DNA of 44,742 nucleotides from assembly GCA_964445525.1 (NCBI GenBank), contig CAYULA010000030.1, forward strand, positions 1 through 44,742. Reading direction: 5' to 3'. The position numbers and the translations under genes were made by a program. This stretch comes from Penumbrarchaeum sp964445525 (lineage in GTDB: Archaea > Thermoplasmatota > Penumbrarchaeia > Penumbrarchaeales > Penumbrarchaeaceae). Below the pieces are notes generated by a model. It was not told where the DNA came from and searched no databases. It saw only the letters and a list, made by a program, of their open reading frames with translations. Shown here piece after piece: positions 14,787 to 23,549 of this stretch (position 1 is the first letter of the stretch; each line of letters opens with the position of its first letter).

Positions 14787-16949
14787 ATGGCAAAGGTAAT
14801 TGGAATAGATCTTGGAACCACCTACTCCGCGATGGCAGTTCTCGAAGGCGGCGAGCCGGTCGTCATTCCCAACGCTGAAGGACAGAGAACTATGCCCTCT
14901 GTGGTTGCATTCACCGAGGACGGTGAGATCCTCGTAGGTCATGTTGCAAAGAGGCAGGCAGTGACGAATCCGGAAAGGACGATTTCCTCCATAAAAAGGA
15001 AAATGGGAACAAAGTACAAGGTCAAGGTGGACGAGAAGGTCTATACGCCTCAGGAAATATCATCTCTAATTCTTAGAAAGCTGAAAAAAGATGCGGAAGA
15101 GTATCTCGGGGAAGAGATAGACAAAGCCGTTATTACCGTTCCCGCGTACTTCGAGGATCCACAGAGACAGGCAACAAGGGATGCCGGAAGAATAGCCAAG
15201 TTGGATGTCCTGAGGATCATTAACGAACCCACCGCAGCCTCTCTGGCTTACGGATTGGACAAACAGGATCAGGAACAGACCATTCTGGTGTTCGATCTCG
15301 GGGGAGGAACCTTCGACGTATCCATCCTGGATATCGGCGAGGGGGTATTCGAGGTCAAGGCCACATCCGGAAACAACCTCCTCGGCGGAGATGATTTTGA
15401 CGCCAGGATAATGGATTGGCTCATAGACAAGTTCCAGGATGAGAGTGACATCAATCTCAGGGAAGATCGTAATGCCATGCAGAGGCTGAAGGAGGCCTCC
15501 GAAAAGGCAAAGATCGAGCTATCATCCAGACTAGACACCAATATCAACCTTCCATATATTGCCGCGGATGAGGACGGACCCAAACATATCGACTTCACCC
15601 TCACCAGGGCCAAGTTCGAATCCCTCACGGAAGATCTGATCGATGCAACAAAAGGCCCCACAAAGAGAGCCATGAAGGATGCCGGGCTCACTCCCAAGGA
15701 TATAGATCAGGTATTACTGGTTGGCGGATCAACAAGGATGCCCGCGGTGCAGAACTTCATAAAGGAGTTCTTCGGAAGATCACCCAACAAGGGTATCAAT
15801 CCCGATGAATGCGTGGCCGTTGGAGCAGCCATACAGGGAGGCGTCCTGACAGGAGAGGTCAAGGATGTGCTTCTCCTTGATGTGACTCCCCTCTCACTGG
15901 GTGTTGAGACAGTCGGAGGGCTGACATCAAAGCTCATTCCCAGGAACACCACCATCCCATGCAGGAAAAACCAGATTTTTTCCACAGCTCAGGACAATCA
16001 GACCTCTGTAGAGATTCATGTTGTCCAGGGAGAGAGGGAGATGTCATCCGATAACAAATCCCTCGGCAAGTTCCACCTCATAGGCATACCCCCCGCACCG
16101 AGGGGCATACCACAGATCGAAGTAACCTTCGATATCGATGCGAACGGCATAGTGAACGTTTCCGCCAAGGACCTGGCTACCGGCAAGGAACAGAAGATCA
16201 CCATCCAGCCTTCATCCGGCGTCACGGAGCAAGAGGTAGACAAGATGATAGAGGACGCCGCAAAATACGAAAAGGTTGACAAGAAGAAGAAGAAACTTGC
16301 CGAATTGAGGAACCAGGCCGACGCACTTATCTATTCAACGGAGAAGGCCATCGTCGAACTCGAGGAGAAACTTGATGCCAAGAAGGTCAAGGAAACCAAG
16401 AAGGCCCTGAAGGAACTCAAAGGTATGCTTGATGGTAAAAATATCAGGGAGCTGAAAAACTCCATCGATGATCTGACCGAGAAGTCCCAGGACCTCTTCG
16501 CGGATGCATACAAGGGAGTATCGGGTGAAGACGAGGAAGGCTATGAACCCATAACCATCAAATGTCCGAAGTGCAAGAAGCCCATCAAGATCACCTCGCC
16601 GAAGAGGCCGTTGAAGATAACCTGTCCTCATTGCGGGGCAAAGGGCACAATAAAGGGCAATCCGAAGAAGAAGACACCTCCGAAAAAGGAAGAAAAGGAG
16701 GAGAAAGAAGAAGAGAAGAAGGAAAAGCCCTCCACCTCCAAGAAGAAGACCACAAAGAAGAAAGCTCCTGCAAAGAAGCCTCCGGCAAAGAAGAAAGAAG
16801 AGGAGGAGGAGGAAGAAGAAGAGGAGGAGTACGAACCCGAGGTTATTGATTGTCCCAAGTGCGGAACAGAGATAGAGATCGACACTCCCGACAGACCGGT
16901 CAAAGTCAAATGTCCCGATTGCGGGGCCAAGATCAAGGTATTGGAGTGA
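14787..16949 (+). CDS. dnaK: DnaK (Hsp70) chaperone with two extra C-terminal zinc ribbons
   Basis: ATP-driven Hsp70 chaperone. The nucleotide-binding domain (about 1-380) starts GIDLGTTYSAMAV and includes the FDLGGGTFDVSILD and VLLVGGSTRMP motifs. The substrate-binding domain (about 390-505) contains DVTPLSLGVET before it and VNVSAKDLATGKEQ. A helical lid runs to about 585. Unusually, the chain then adds a zinc ribbon (C593, C596, C613, C616), a lysine/glutamate-rich linker of about 65 residues, and a second ribbon (C689, C692, C709, C712). Both have the form CPxC-x16-CPxCGA. ATG 14787 follows AGAGGAGGG at good spacing; an upstream in-frame ATG at 14754 is less likely. Total 720 residues against about 610-640 normally. 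Confidence 0.95.
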   Translation: MAKVIGIDLGTTYSAMAVLEGGEPVVIPNAEGQRTMPSVVAFTEDGEILVGHVAKRQAVTNPERTISSIKRKMGTKYKVKVDEKVYTPQEISSLILRKLKKDAEEYLGEEIDKAVITVPAYFEDPQRQATRDAGRIAKLDVLRIINEPTAASLAYGLDKQDQEQTILVFDLGGGTFDVSILDIGEGVFEVKATSGNNLLGGDDFDARIMDWLIDKFQDESDINLREDRNAMQRLKEASEKAKIELSSRLDTNINLPYIAADEDGPKHIDFTLTRAKFESLTEDLIDATKGPTKRAMKDAGLTPKDIDQVLLVGGSTRMPAVQNFIKEFFGRSPNKGINPDECVAVGAAIQGGVLTGEVKDVLLLDVTPLSLGVETVGGLTSKLIPRNTTIPCRKNQIFSTAQDNQTSVEIHVVQGEREMSSDNKSLGKFHLIGIPPAPRGIPQIEVTFDIDANGIVNVSAKDLATGKEQKITIQPSSGVTEQEVDKMIEDAAKYEKVDKKKKKLAELRNQADALIYSTEKAIVELEEKLDAKKVKETKKALKELKGMLDGKNIRELKNSIDDLTEKSQDLFADAYKGVSGEDEEGYEPITIKCPKCKKPIKITSPKRPLKITCPHCGAKGTIKGNPKKKTPPKKEEKEEKEEEKKEKPSTSKKKTTKKKAPAKKPPAKKKEEEEEEEEEEEYEPEVIDCPKCGTEIEIDTPDRPVKVKCPDCGAKIKVLE

Positions 16950-16964
16950 TAGAATCCGCAATCC

Positions 16965-17004
16965 ACGGGTGCTAGGATCTGAAGCACCCGTTATTTTCTT
17001 TTTC
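16965..17004 (+). terminator. Terminator-like hairpin after dnaK
   Basis: ACGGGTGCT (16965-16973) pairs perfectly with AGCACCCGT (16983-16991), and the T-rich run TTATTTTCTTTTT follows. This looks like an intrinsic terminator separating dnaK from dnaJ. Confidence 0.6.
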
Positions 17005-17069
17005 AGAAATTTGGATAGAATAAAATATGATCATGGTATACGTTTGAACCCTGACCGAAGGTGACCCCC

Positions 17070-18125
17070 TTGGTAGATGATTACTACGCCATTCTGGGTA
17101 TCGAAGAGGATGCCACCCAGGAAGAGGTCAAGAGGGCCTACAGACGACTGGCGAAAACCCTCCATCCCGACCTTAACAAAGAGGACCATACAGGAGCAGC
17201 TGACAGGTTCAAGAAGGTCAAGGAAGCTTACGAGATCCTTTCAAATCCGTTGAAAAGGGAAAAATACGATCTTGAACTTCTAAGAAGCGGAAAGACCCAG
17301 GGTCCTTCAAAACCTCAAGGAACACAGACAACCCCCTCGGGATACAGGTACGGAGGTCCTCCTCTTGCACCTCAGAGGGGATCGGATGTCAAGATCAATC
17401 TGACCATTTCCTTTTCGGATTCATTCAACGGCATGAAAAAAGCGGTCGATATATCCATGCCCATAAACTGTCAAAGATGCGATGGTTCGGGTGCGGAACC
17501 CAACACGCAGGTATCACAATGTCCGACTTGTAGAGGATCGGGAGCTCTGCTGGCTCCGGTCCAGACCCCTCAGGGTTACATAAACCAGAGGGTAATGTGC
17601 TCCACCTGCAACGGGAGAGGCATCCTCATGCAGCAGTTCTGTTCCAGATGCTCCGGAATAGGTCTCATAAACGGAGTGGAGAAAGTGCAGGTCTCTCTCC
17701 CTGCAGGCGTGGAGGACGGGGCCATAATAAAGCTCAACGGAAAGGGGGGCCATGGTCTCGGATCGGGTCCCCGGGGAGATCTTATGGTGACAGTCTCCGT
17801 GGACGAGGAGCCGAACATGAAAAGGGTGGATAACGACCTCTACATAGAGGAATCCATTTCCCTTCCCAAGGCTGTGTTCGGGGGGAAGCAGAGGGTCATG
17901 ACCCTTGAAGGCAGGAGAACCCTGAGGATCCCTTCCAAAACCAGGTCCAGGACGGAATTCCTGATAGAAGGGGAGGGTTTTCCGGACCCGGTGACCGGCG
18001 AACACGGTGACCTCTATGTCGTAGTGTACATTGATCCTCCCGATGAGATAAACGACCAGGCCAGGAAACTCCTGAAGAAATTCGCACTGGAGATAGGGGA
18101 AGACCTGGACGACCTCGGAATATGA
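17070..18125 (+). CDS. dnaJ: DnaJ (Hsp40) co-chaperone
   Basis: Delivers substrates to DnaK and stimulates its ATPase. The J domain (about 1-68) contains the HPD motif (H32-P33-D34). A short glycine/proline linker follows, then four zinc-binding CxxCxGxG-type motifs: CQRCDGSG, CPTCRGSG, CSTCNGRG and CSRCSGIG. The C-terminal substrate-binding domains follow (SLPAGVEDGAIIKLNGKG and the later GDLYVVVYI). I prefer the TTG start at 17070 because it gives MVDDYYAILG, the family's usual beginning, with GAAGGTGA just upstream; GTG 17061 would add three residues. The length of 351 residues is normal. It completes the grpE-dnaK-dnaJ set, a system many archaea lack. Confidence 0.94.
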   Translation: MVDDYYAILGIEEDATQEEVKRAYRRLAKTLHPDLNKEDHTGAADRFKKVKEAYEILSNPLKREKYDLELLRSGKTQGPSKPQGTQTTPSGYRYGGPPLAPQRGSDVKINLTISFSDSFNGMKKAVDISMPINCQRCDGSGAEPNTQVSQCPTCRGSGALLAPVQTPQGYINQRVMCSTCNGRGILMQQFCSRCSGIGLINGVEKVQVSLPAGVEDGAIIKLNGKGGHGLGSGPRGDLMVTVSVDEEPNMKRVDNDLYIEESISLPKAVFGGKQRVMTLEGRRTLRIPSKTRSRTEFLIEGEGFPDPVTGEHGDLYVVVYIDPPDEINDQARKLLKKFALEIGEDLDDLGI

Positions 18126-18184
18126 GGGTTCAATCCAATATGTTTATGTTCCATGGCCATTTTCCTGTCTGAAGGTCAGAAGTC

Positions 18185-18925
18185 ATGATAACCCTCGTAG
18201 GAATCGGACACGTTTTTTCCATAAGGAAAGCCGTGAAATACATCATTTATCAGAGACGTCCCCATGCTGTCTGTGTCGAGCTCGACAAGTTCAGGTTCGA
18301 GATGCTGGACAAAGGGATGGATCGTTCAAAGGATGCTCCCTTCCTCATGAAGAGGCTCCAGAAGGTGTATGACAAGGCCGCTCAATCCCAGGGTGCCGAA
18401 GTGGGAGAGGAGATGCTCGGTGCCGTTGAGGCCGCCCGTGAGATGGAGATCCCCCATTTCTTCATTGATGTGGAGGCAACTCCCATGGTCTCCGGAATGC
18501 TTAAGGACCTCCCACTGAGCCAGAAGTTGAAGTTGGCCGGATCGGTCCTGGGTGCTTCCGTTCTTCCCAAGAAACAGCTTGAAAAAGGCATGGGTATGAT
18601 AGAAAATGATCCGGACAGGGCAATGAAGGAATTCGGGAAGGTATTTCCCGATCTGAAGGAAAGGATCGTTGATTACAGGGACACATACATGAGCAGGAAA
18701 CTGATGAAGCTCAACAGGGAGTATCCCCATCTCCTAGCCGTGATCGGACAGGGCCACATGACAGGTATAAGAAACCACCTCAAGAACATGGATGTCGAGG
18801 TTATTGAGCTCAGGCAGGTAAACAAAATAGCCCGGAAGATTGAAAATGGCGAGTTGAGACTTATTTCCCCCGAAGATAGGGGGAAAAACTCGGACCTGAG
18901 GCTATCATTCGAAGTGAAGACATAA
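18185..18925 (+). CDS. TraB/PrgY-like domain protein, soluble form
   Basis: A 246-residue protein of the TraB/PrgY family, whose members include bacterial pheromone-shutdown proteins; the archaeal role is unknown. Visible motifs are GIGHVF near residue 6, C-V-E-L-D-x-x-R-F near 31, a central R-D-T-Y-M-S-R-K-L helix and VIGQGHMTGI near 193-202. These glutamate, arginine and histidine positions match the conserved pattern of the Tiki/TraB fold. Many archaeal relatives end in several membrane segments; this one has none and should be cytoplasmic. It starts 59 bp after dnaJ and may be read with it. Confidence 0.82.
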   Translation: MITLVGIGHVFSIRKAVKYIIYQRRPHAVCVELDKFRFEMLDKGMDRSKDAPFLMKRLQKVYDKAAQSQGAEVGEEMLGAVEAAREMEIPHFFIDVEATPMVSGMLKDLPLSQKLKLAGSVLGASVLPKKQLEKGMGMIENDPDRAMKEFGKVFPDLKERIVDYRDTYMSRKLMKLNREYPHLLAVIGQGHMTGIRNHLKNMDVEVIELRQVNKIARKIENGELRLISPEDRGKNSDLRLSFEVKT

Positions 18926-18974
18926 TAACCATTACCGTTTATTGTTGCTTCAATAGAAAGAAAAAGGTGGACAA

Positions 18975-20189
18975 ATGAGATGGAGAATCCGGACAGCGGT
19001 GATATTATTTGCGATCCTGTCCATTTCAACGTGTGCCTATGGCGGTTACATCATCTACAGAAATCACTATCTTTCCACTTATGAGGGTACAACGGAGTTA
19101 ACCGGTTTGGTTGTGTACTCCGATGACCGCCCTGTAAAAGGAGCTGTTGTCCGTTTGGATGAATACGAGGTGGTAACGGGTCCGGATGGAAAGTTCAACT
19201 TTGAGGATGTGGATGTCGGTATCGTGGACCTGGAGATCTACAAGGAAGGTTACATTCCCCTTGAGATCAGATGGCTTGCCTATCCGAGAGAAGAGGTCGA
19301 GGACGATATCGAGGATTCACCCAACAATATTTCCATCGAGAGAAGGATAGAACTCCTCCTCGAAAAGGAGGAGATCGATTACGGAGAGATGCCGGATAAC
19401 GGGACTTTATCCCTGATCGTGAATACTCACGTGAATTCGGAACTGATAGGTAAGAACTTTCTTTTCGGTCTCTTGGATCAGGATCCTTATAACGAGACAG
19501 TAATCCCGGGAAATAGATCCTATCAAGTTGATGGGAACGGTACCTTCTTCATAGAGGTCCCCGAGACAGGTGAGAGGATTACCTGGAGGAATCTCCCCGG
19601 ATCCGAAACCAACATCACACCCATTCTGGAAAAAATGTACGGATTCAAAGATGATTCCGCAAGAGAAAAGGTAAGATTGTACATCGCTTTTTCACAACCT
19701 TTGGATACTTCGCAATTCGAACTGGAAGTAATTGATCCACTTGAGGGACCGATCAGATATGAGGGTGTTGAGGAAAATGTGGAAAACATCTCCTTTGAAG
19801 TTTATCCAGGCCTCAGCAGGATTATAATCACCGGTCGTGAGATAAGGGACAGGGAATATTCCAATATATTGATCAATTCAACCGATGAAAACGGATATGA
19901 GATCGAGGTGATCGACGCCGAGCCGGAAAGAATGCTTGAGGATCTGGATCTCTCCTGGAATTACACCATCGGCGGGATATACATTGCCCTATCCATCATT
20001 TTCATCGCGGGAATCTACCTGAGCCTCAAGGGTACGAAATGGACATATATCCTTGTGATTGCACTCGCTGGATTCCTGGTACGGGGCCTCTATCTCGGTC
20101 CCGTTCCCCTTAATCTGATAATATCTCTGGTTCTGGTTATGATCATAATTTTCAGCAAGGAGGATATTGACAGAAGGAAGAACAGGTGA
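18975..20189 (+). CDS. Membrane protein with carboxypeptidase-regulatory-like domain
   Basis: A 404-residue protein with an N-terminal membrane segment or signal anchor (about 7-27), a beta-sandwich of the carboxypeptidase regulatory-like type at about 42-100 (LTGLVVYSDDRPVKGAVVRL, then DGKFNFEDVDVG), a less recognisable extracytoplasmic beta-rich middle with several N-x-S/T sites, and C-terminal membrane segments (about 330-350 and two more near 355-395) ending in a basic tail. It is probably displayed outside the membrane. AAGGTGG precedes the ATG. The function is not recognised; its domain style is shared with the large surface protein at 25530-28835. Confidence 0.75.
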   Translation: MRWRIRTAVILFAILSISTCAYGGYIIYRNHYLSTYEGTTELTGLVVYSDDRPVKGAVVRLDEYEVVTGPDGKFNFEDVDVGIVDLEIYKEGYIPLEIRWLAYPREEVEDDIEDSPNNISIERRIELLLEKEEIDYGEMPDNGTLSLIVNTHVNSELIGKNFLFGLLDQDPYNETVIPGNRSYQVDGNGTFFIEVPETGERITWRNLPGSETNITPILEKMYGFKDDSAREKVRLYIAFSQPLDTSQFELEVIDPLEGPIRYEGVEENVENISFEVYPGLSRIIITGREIRDREYSNILINSTDENGYEIEVIDAEPERMLEDLDLSWNYTIGGIYIALSIIFIAGIYLSLKGTKWTYILVIALAGFLVRGLYLGPVPLNLIISLVLVMIIIFSKEDIDRRKNR

Positions 20190-20194
20190 TTCGA

Positions 20195-20608
20195 TCAGAT
20201 GGCTTCCTGCCTCTTTCTTTCCTCATACCTGGACATGGTGGTCCGCACATCCTCGATTATCCTGTTGAATCCTGACCTGGCATCTTCCAGGAAAACCGGA
20301 TCTTTCCGGAACTCGGACCTGTGGGGACACCCTTCGTCGAAACACTCCCTTCCTTCTTCCATTGAATAGGGGAATATCCTGCAGGCCGTGGGTCTGTTGT
20401 TGTAGACGGAACATGTACCGTTCTTAAGAAAAATACAGTCCCCTCCGATGAAGATGAGCTCTTTGAGATTATGTCCGTGTCTGGACTTTCTGGCAAATGT
20501 CTGTTCGTAATGCCCCATTGTAAGCAGTTTGTCAACATCCTCATGGGTGAGGATAACCTCTCTTTCATGACAGCACAAACTGCAGTTTAGATCAGAACAT
20601 CTGGTCAT
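20195..20608 (-). CDS. YkgJ-type cysteine-cluster protein
   Basis: A 137-residue protein with the YkgJ pattern: C4, C9, C12 and C13 at the N-terminus, then GGDCIFLKNGTCSVYNNRPT followed by A-C-R-I-F-P. The cysteines probably bind zinc or an iron-sulfur cluster. The family is widespread and mostly uncharacterised. It converges on the membrane protein gene, with only 5 bp between the stops. The start ATG 20608 is followed directly by the first cysteine motif, as usual for the family. Confidence 0.85.
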   Translation of the reverse strand: MTRCSDLNCSLCCHEREVILTHEDVDKLLTMGHYEQTFARKSRHGHNLKELIFIGGDCIFLKNGTCSVYNNRPTACRIFPYSMEEGRECFDEGCPHRSEFRKDPVFLEDARSGFNRIIEDVRTTMSRYEERKRQEAI

Positions 20609-20785
20609 ATGTGCATCCCGTCCCGAAGGTCAGGCTATAAATGTACACTGGATATTTATAATTAATGTACCATGATTTCCAATGGAAAAGGGAACAAGCC
20701 CTTATTGTAGGGCCTTTGCAACGAAAGAAATAAGTAAATAGGGAGGATTAACAACGAAAACCCTTAGGTTCCTTGAGGTGCGGTA

Positions 20786-21202
20786 ATGGTTGACCTTGAG
20801 TATGATAAAATTAGGACCGGTCTTTTTTCCGGTAAAAGTGTGGGATATGAATCAAAGCTTATCAGGCCAACTGCCACGGGCGAGGTCAGATCCCTCACAA
20901 TGTATGATTACGAATCCCAGAAGAGAATGGGTGCAATGGAGTACGAGATAGACGGAAACCAGGTCAAGGTGAACGGTTTCAACTTCAATGATTGGAAGGA
21001 TCTCAAGTATCCGGAAGGTTTCGTTAAGTTCTTCCTGAAGAAGATGAAAAAAAGAGGGATCTCCACGGTCATAGTGGAGCTTTACGATACAGGAAGCACG
21101 ACCCACGATAAGCTGACCGTTTTCAAGAATATGAAGTTCAGGACCGACAACACCGGAAACATGACCGGTTACCAGAGCTGGCTTCTGATAAGGGATATTT
21201 GA
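20786..21202 (+). CDS. Hypothetical protein upstream of NAC (possible GNAT-like fold)
   Basis: I do not recognise this 138-residue protein with confidence. It has no membrane segment. The strand-helix order in the second half (GFVKFFLKKMKKRGISTVIVELYD, then a K-x-x-V-F-K-N-M-K-F segment) loosely recalls a GNAT acetyltransferase fold, but the R/Q-x-x-G-x-G/A acetyl-CoA loop is not visible. GAGGTG sits 7 bases before the ATG. It precedes the NAC gene by 13 bp, so the two are probably co-transcribed, which suggests a role near the ribosome. Confidence 0.65.
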   Translation: MVDLEYDKIRTGLFSGKSVGYESKLIRPTATGEVRSLTMYDYESQKRMGAMEYEIDGNQVKVNGFNFNDWKDLKYPEGFVKFFLKKMKKRGISTVIVELYDTGSTTHDKLTVFKNMKFRTDNTGNMTGYQSWLLIRDI

Positions 21203-21215
21203 AGGAGGACCCGAA

Positions 21216-21554
21216 ATGATGCCCGGAAGGATGAATCCCAGACAGATGGAGAGAATGATGAGGAAGATGGGAATGAACATGGAGGAGGTAAAGGGTGTCA
21301 AGAGGGTGGTAATCGAAACAGAGACCAAGGAAATGGTAATAGACGAAGCGTCGGTAACCATCATGAACGTTCAGGGTGAAAAGACCTTCCAGATCCAGGG
21401 AAAATTGACAGAAAAAGCCCTTGCTCAAGAGATCCCCGAAGATGACATCAAGCTCGTGATGGACCAGGCCGGTGTGGATAGGGAGAAAGCGGTAAAGGCC
21501 CTCGAGGAGGCCGATGGTGAACCGGCGGAAGCGATCATACGATTAATGGGATGA
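21216..21554 (+). CDS. nac: Nascent polypeptide-associated complex protein (archaeal NAC)
   Basis: Binds nascent chains at the ribosome exit as a homodimer. The start MMPGRMNPRQMERMMRKMGM is typical of archaeal NAC. The beta-barrel NAC domain contains VKRVVIETETKEMVIDEA and a TFQIQGK strand. A UBA domain ends the protein (DIKLVMDQAGVDREKAVKAL to RLMG). The length of 112 residues is normal. GGAGG lies before the ATG. With grpE-dnaK-dnaJ nearby, this part of the window is rich in protein-folding genes. Confidence 0.95.
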   Translation: MMPGRMNPRQMERMMRKMGMNMEEVKGVKRVVIETETKEMVIDEASVTIMNVQGEKTFQIQGKLTEKALAQEIPEDDIKLVMDQAGVDREKAVKALEEADGEPAEAIIRLMG

Positions 21555-21670
21555 AACCCCTGTTTTCTTCTTGCCTTGAAATTTATGTGTAAATAATTGA
21601 AATTTTAGATTTTAATGATATTTTTCCCTGTTCATCAAATAAATGGGAGACCCCCAGGCCATCCCCATTA

Positions 21671-21685
21671 TTTCATATAAATAGG
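21671..21685 (+). promoter_or_regulatory. TATA box of the AroD-AroE-like gene
   Basis: TTTCATATAAATAGG lies 26-40 bp ahead of ATG 21711, placing the transcript start at or close to the start codon. The gene therefore probably has a leaderless transcript. Confidence 0.55.
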
Positions 21686-21710
21686 AAGGGTGTTGGGATA
21701 GAGATATCAG

Positions 21711-23549
21711 ATGATAGAATCCTTGGATCAGATAAAAATCAGAAAGAACATGGAGATACCGGACAGTTCCATCGACCTTCAGGGGTTGGATGAGGTACTG
21801 GATAAATATCTGAACAACGATGGTGTATCCATAGATTCGGTTTATGATTTGGGATTGATAGAACAAACAAAATATAATGATATTAACCGATGCACGAACA
21901 GGTCCAAATTCGAGGTACCTATAATGGATTTGCCGATACCACCATGGGGAGTTATCAGATTAAAGGGGCCTTCCATCGAGGCGATGAGGAAGTCCTTCTT
22001 TGAAATGAGGGCAAAAGGAGCCGTATTGTTCGATCTGAGGTTCGATACCTTCGGGCCCAGGGGTTCTCCGGAGTCAAGGGCAAGATTCGGTGTTCAGATA
22101 GTTCAGACCGCTTCATTCCTCAAGAACTCTTCCATTGCCTCATTGAGACCGGGCAGGTACGGTGGAATGGTCCCTGAGAAACAGCTTCCCGAATCTGCCA
22201 GGATCGATTATCTGAGAATGATCGCCTCCCAGGGATTCTCATGGATGGAGGTGGAGGAGGACCTGCCAAAGGAGAAAAGAGATGATATAATATCCCTTGC
22301 CAGGAGAGCGGGTACCCGCATCATGATCACCAGGGTACTAGACGAAATGGTAGATTGGACCCCTCCGGCAGATATTGAAAAGAATGATATCGCCGCATAC
22401 AAGGTCATAATTCCCGTAAGGGACTCATCAGGACTGAGAAGAGCCATCAGAACCTCCGCAAATGTGAGGAATTGGCTGCCCGGCAAGGAGGTTGTCATCG
22501 AGCCAATGGATTCCAGCAACCCCCTATCTGATCTTGTGGTTCCCTTATCCATCTCAGACATGACATATATCAACGTATCTGAGATCTATGGAACCGGGAC
22601 ATGGGACAATAAACTGGCAGGACCCACCGACAGATGGTCCGTCTGGAGGTCATTGGGCATAGTAGGGAACGAGGTGACAAGCGATTGGTCACTGTGGAAG
22701 AGAAGGATCACAACAGAAACATCTCTATTCTTTCAGATGGGCAATATCAAACGGAACGGTTTCCGGAGTCGCCTGTTCAATGCCCATTTCAACAAGCTTT
22801 CCATGGACTCCTTTATAATACCGTGGGAAACCGAACTGAACGATCTTGAAGCCCAGATGCAGCTGGCCAGATCAATGGGATTGAGGGGAATTTTCATTGA
22901 AATGCCTCTAAGGAGCAATGTGGTCAATATGATGGAATGGACCGATCCCAGGTCCAGGGCCGTGGGAAGCATAGATATTGTTTCGTTCAGGGGTGGAAAA
23001 TCCTGCGGTTTCAATTCAGAGATATACGGAATAGGTGATCAGATCCATATAACGGAGGTTGAAAGGGGTTCAAGATCCCTGGTCCTGGGAACCGGTGCAA
23101 GCGGAAGATCAGCGGCGGTGGCATCCTCCATGATGGGTATGGAAACCTACCTGGCAGGAAACAATCTCCAGAGGTCGAAAGATATTGCCGAGAAGCTCGG
23201 CGGGAGGATCAGAGGCATCTCCTACAAGGCTCTGTCCAAACCCGGCACCAAATTCGATCTCATTATCAATTCCATCCCTTTCGAGACCAGGGCGATGAAG
23301 GGTAACGTTGTTGATTCACTGGAGGTAATGGAGATGGTCAGGGGGCTGGAGCCTTCGGTGGGAATGGACCTCTATTTCAACGTACAGTGGACCCCTTTCC
23401 TCTCATCAATAGAATCGAGGGGAGGCACACCGATCTCGGGAGTGGACATTCTCACAAGGTCCACCATGAGAGCATTCAAACTTTTAACCGGGAAGGAGGG
23501 GAACGGGGAGATCATAAGGAAGATCATAGAGGATACGGTCTTAAGATGA
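21711..23549 (+). CDS. AroD-AroE-like fusion protein with altered catalytic residues
   Basis: A 612-residue protein that looks like a fusion of type I 3-dehydroquinate dehydratase and shikimate dehydrogenase. In the N-terminal half, residues near 102-110 (VLFDLRFDTF) match the dehydratase E-L-R-x-D strand, and K231 in AAYKVIIPVRD sits where the Schiff-base lysine is expected, but the S-Y-H motif histidine is not visible in the aligned MITRVLDEM. In the C-terminal half, the NADP-binding loop LVLGTGASGRSAA and the later LIINSIPF are present. However, the dehydrogenase lysine aligns with R401 (IEMPLRSNV) and its aspartate with E437 (GFNSEIYG). It may be a pseudoenzyme or act on another substrate. 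It overlaps the next, convergent gene by 9 bp. Confidence 0.7.
   Translation: MIESLDQIKIRKNMEIPDSSIDLQGLDEVLDKYLNNDGVSIDSVYDLGLIEQTKYNDINRCTNRSKFEVPIMDLPIPPWGVIRLKGPSIEAMRKSFFEMRAKGAVLFDLRFDTFGPRGSPESRARFGVQIVQTASFLKNSSIASLRPGRYGGMVPEKQLPESARIDYLRMIASQGFSWMEVEEDLPKEKRDDIISLARRAGTRIMITRVLDEMVDWTPPADIEKNDIAAYKVIIPVRDSSGLRRAIRTSANVRNWLPGKEVVIEPMDSSNPLSDLVVPLSISDMTYINVSEIYGTGTWDNKLAGPTDRWSVWRSLGIVGNEVTSDWSLWKRRITTETSLFFQMGNIKRNGFRSRLFNAHFNKLSMDSFIIPWETELNDLEAQMQLARSMGLRGIFIEMPLRSNVVNMMEWTDPRSRAVGSIDIVSFRGGKSCGFNSEIYGIGDQIHITEVERGSRSLVLGTGASGRSAAVASSMMGMETYLAGNNLQRSKDIAEKLGGRIRGISYKALSKPGTKFDLIINSIPFETRAMKGNVVDSLEVMEMVRGLEPSVGMDLYFNVQWTPFLSSIESRGGTPISGVDILTRSTMRAFKLLTGKEGNGEIIRKIIEDTVLR

Noticed and set aside
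16335..16961. Long leucine/phenylalanine-rich frame antisense to dnaK
   Set aside because: It is the mirror of the Lys/Glu-rich coding sequence of DnaK; the apparent membrane protein is an artefact of GAA/AAG codons read backwards.
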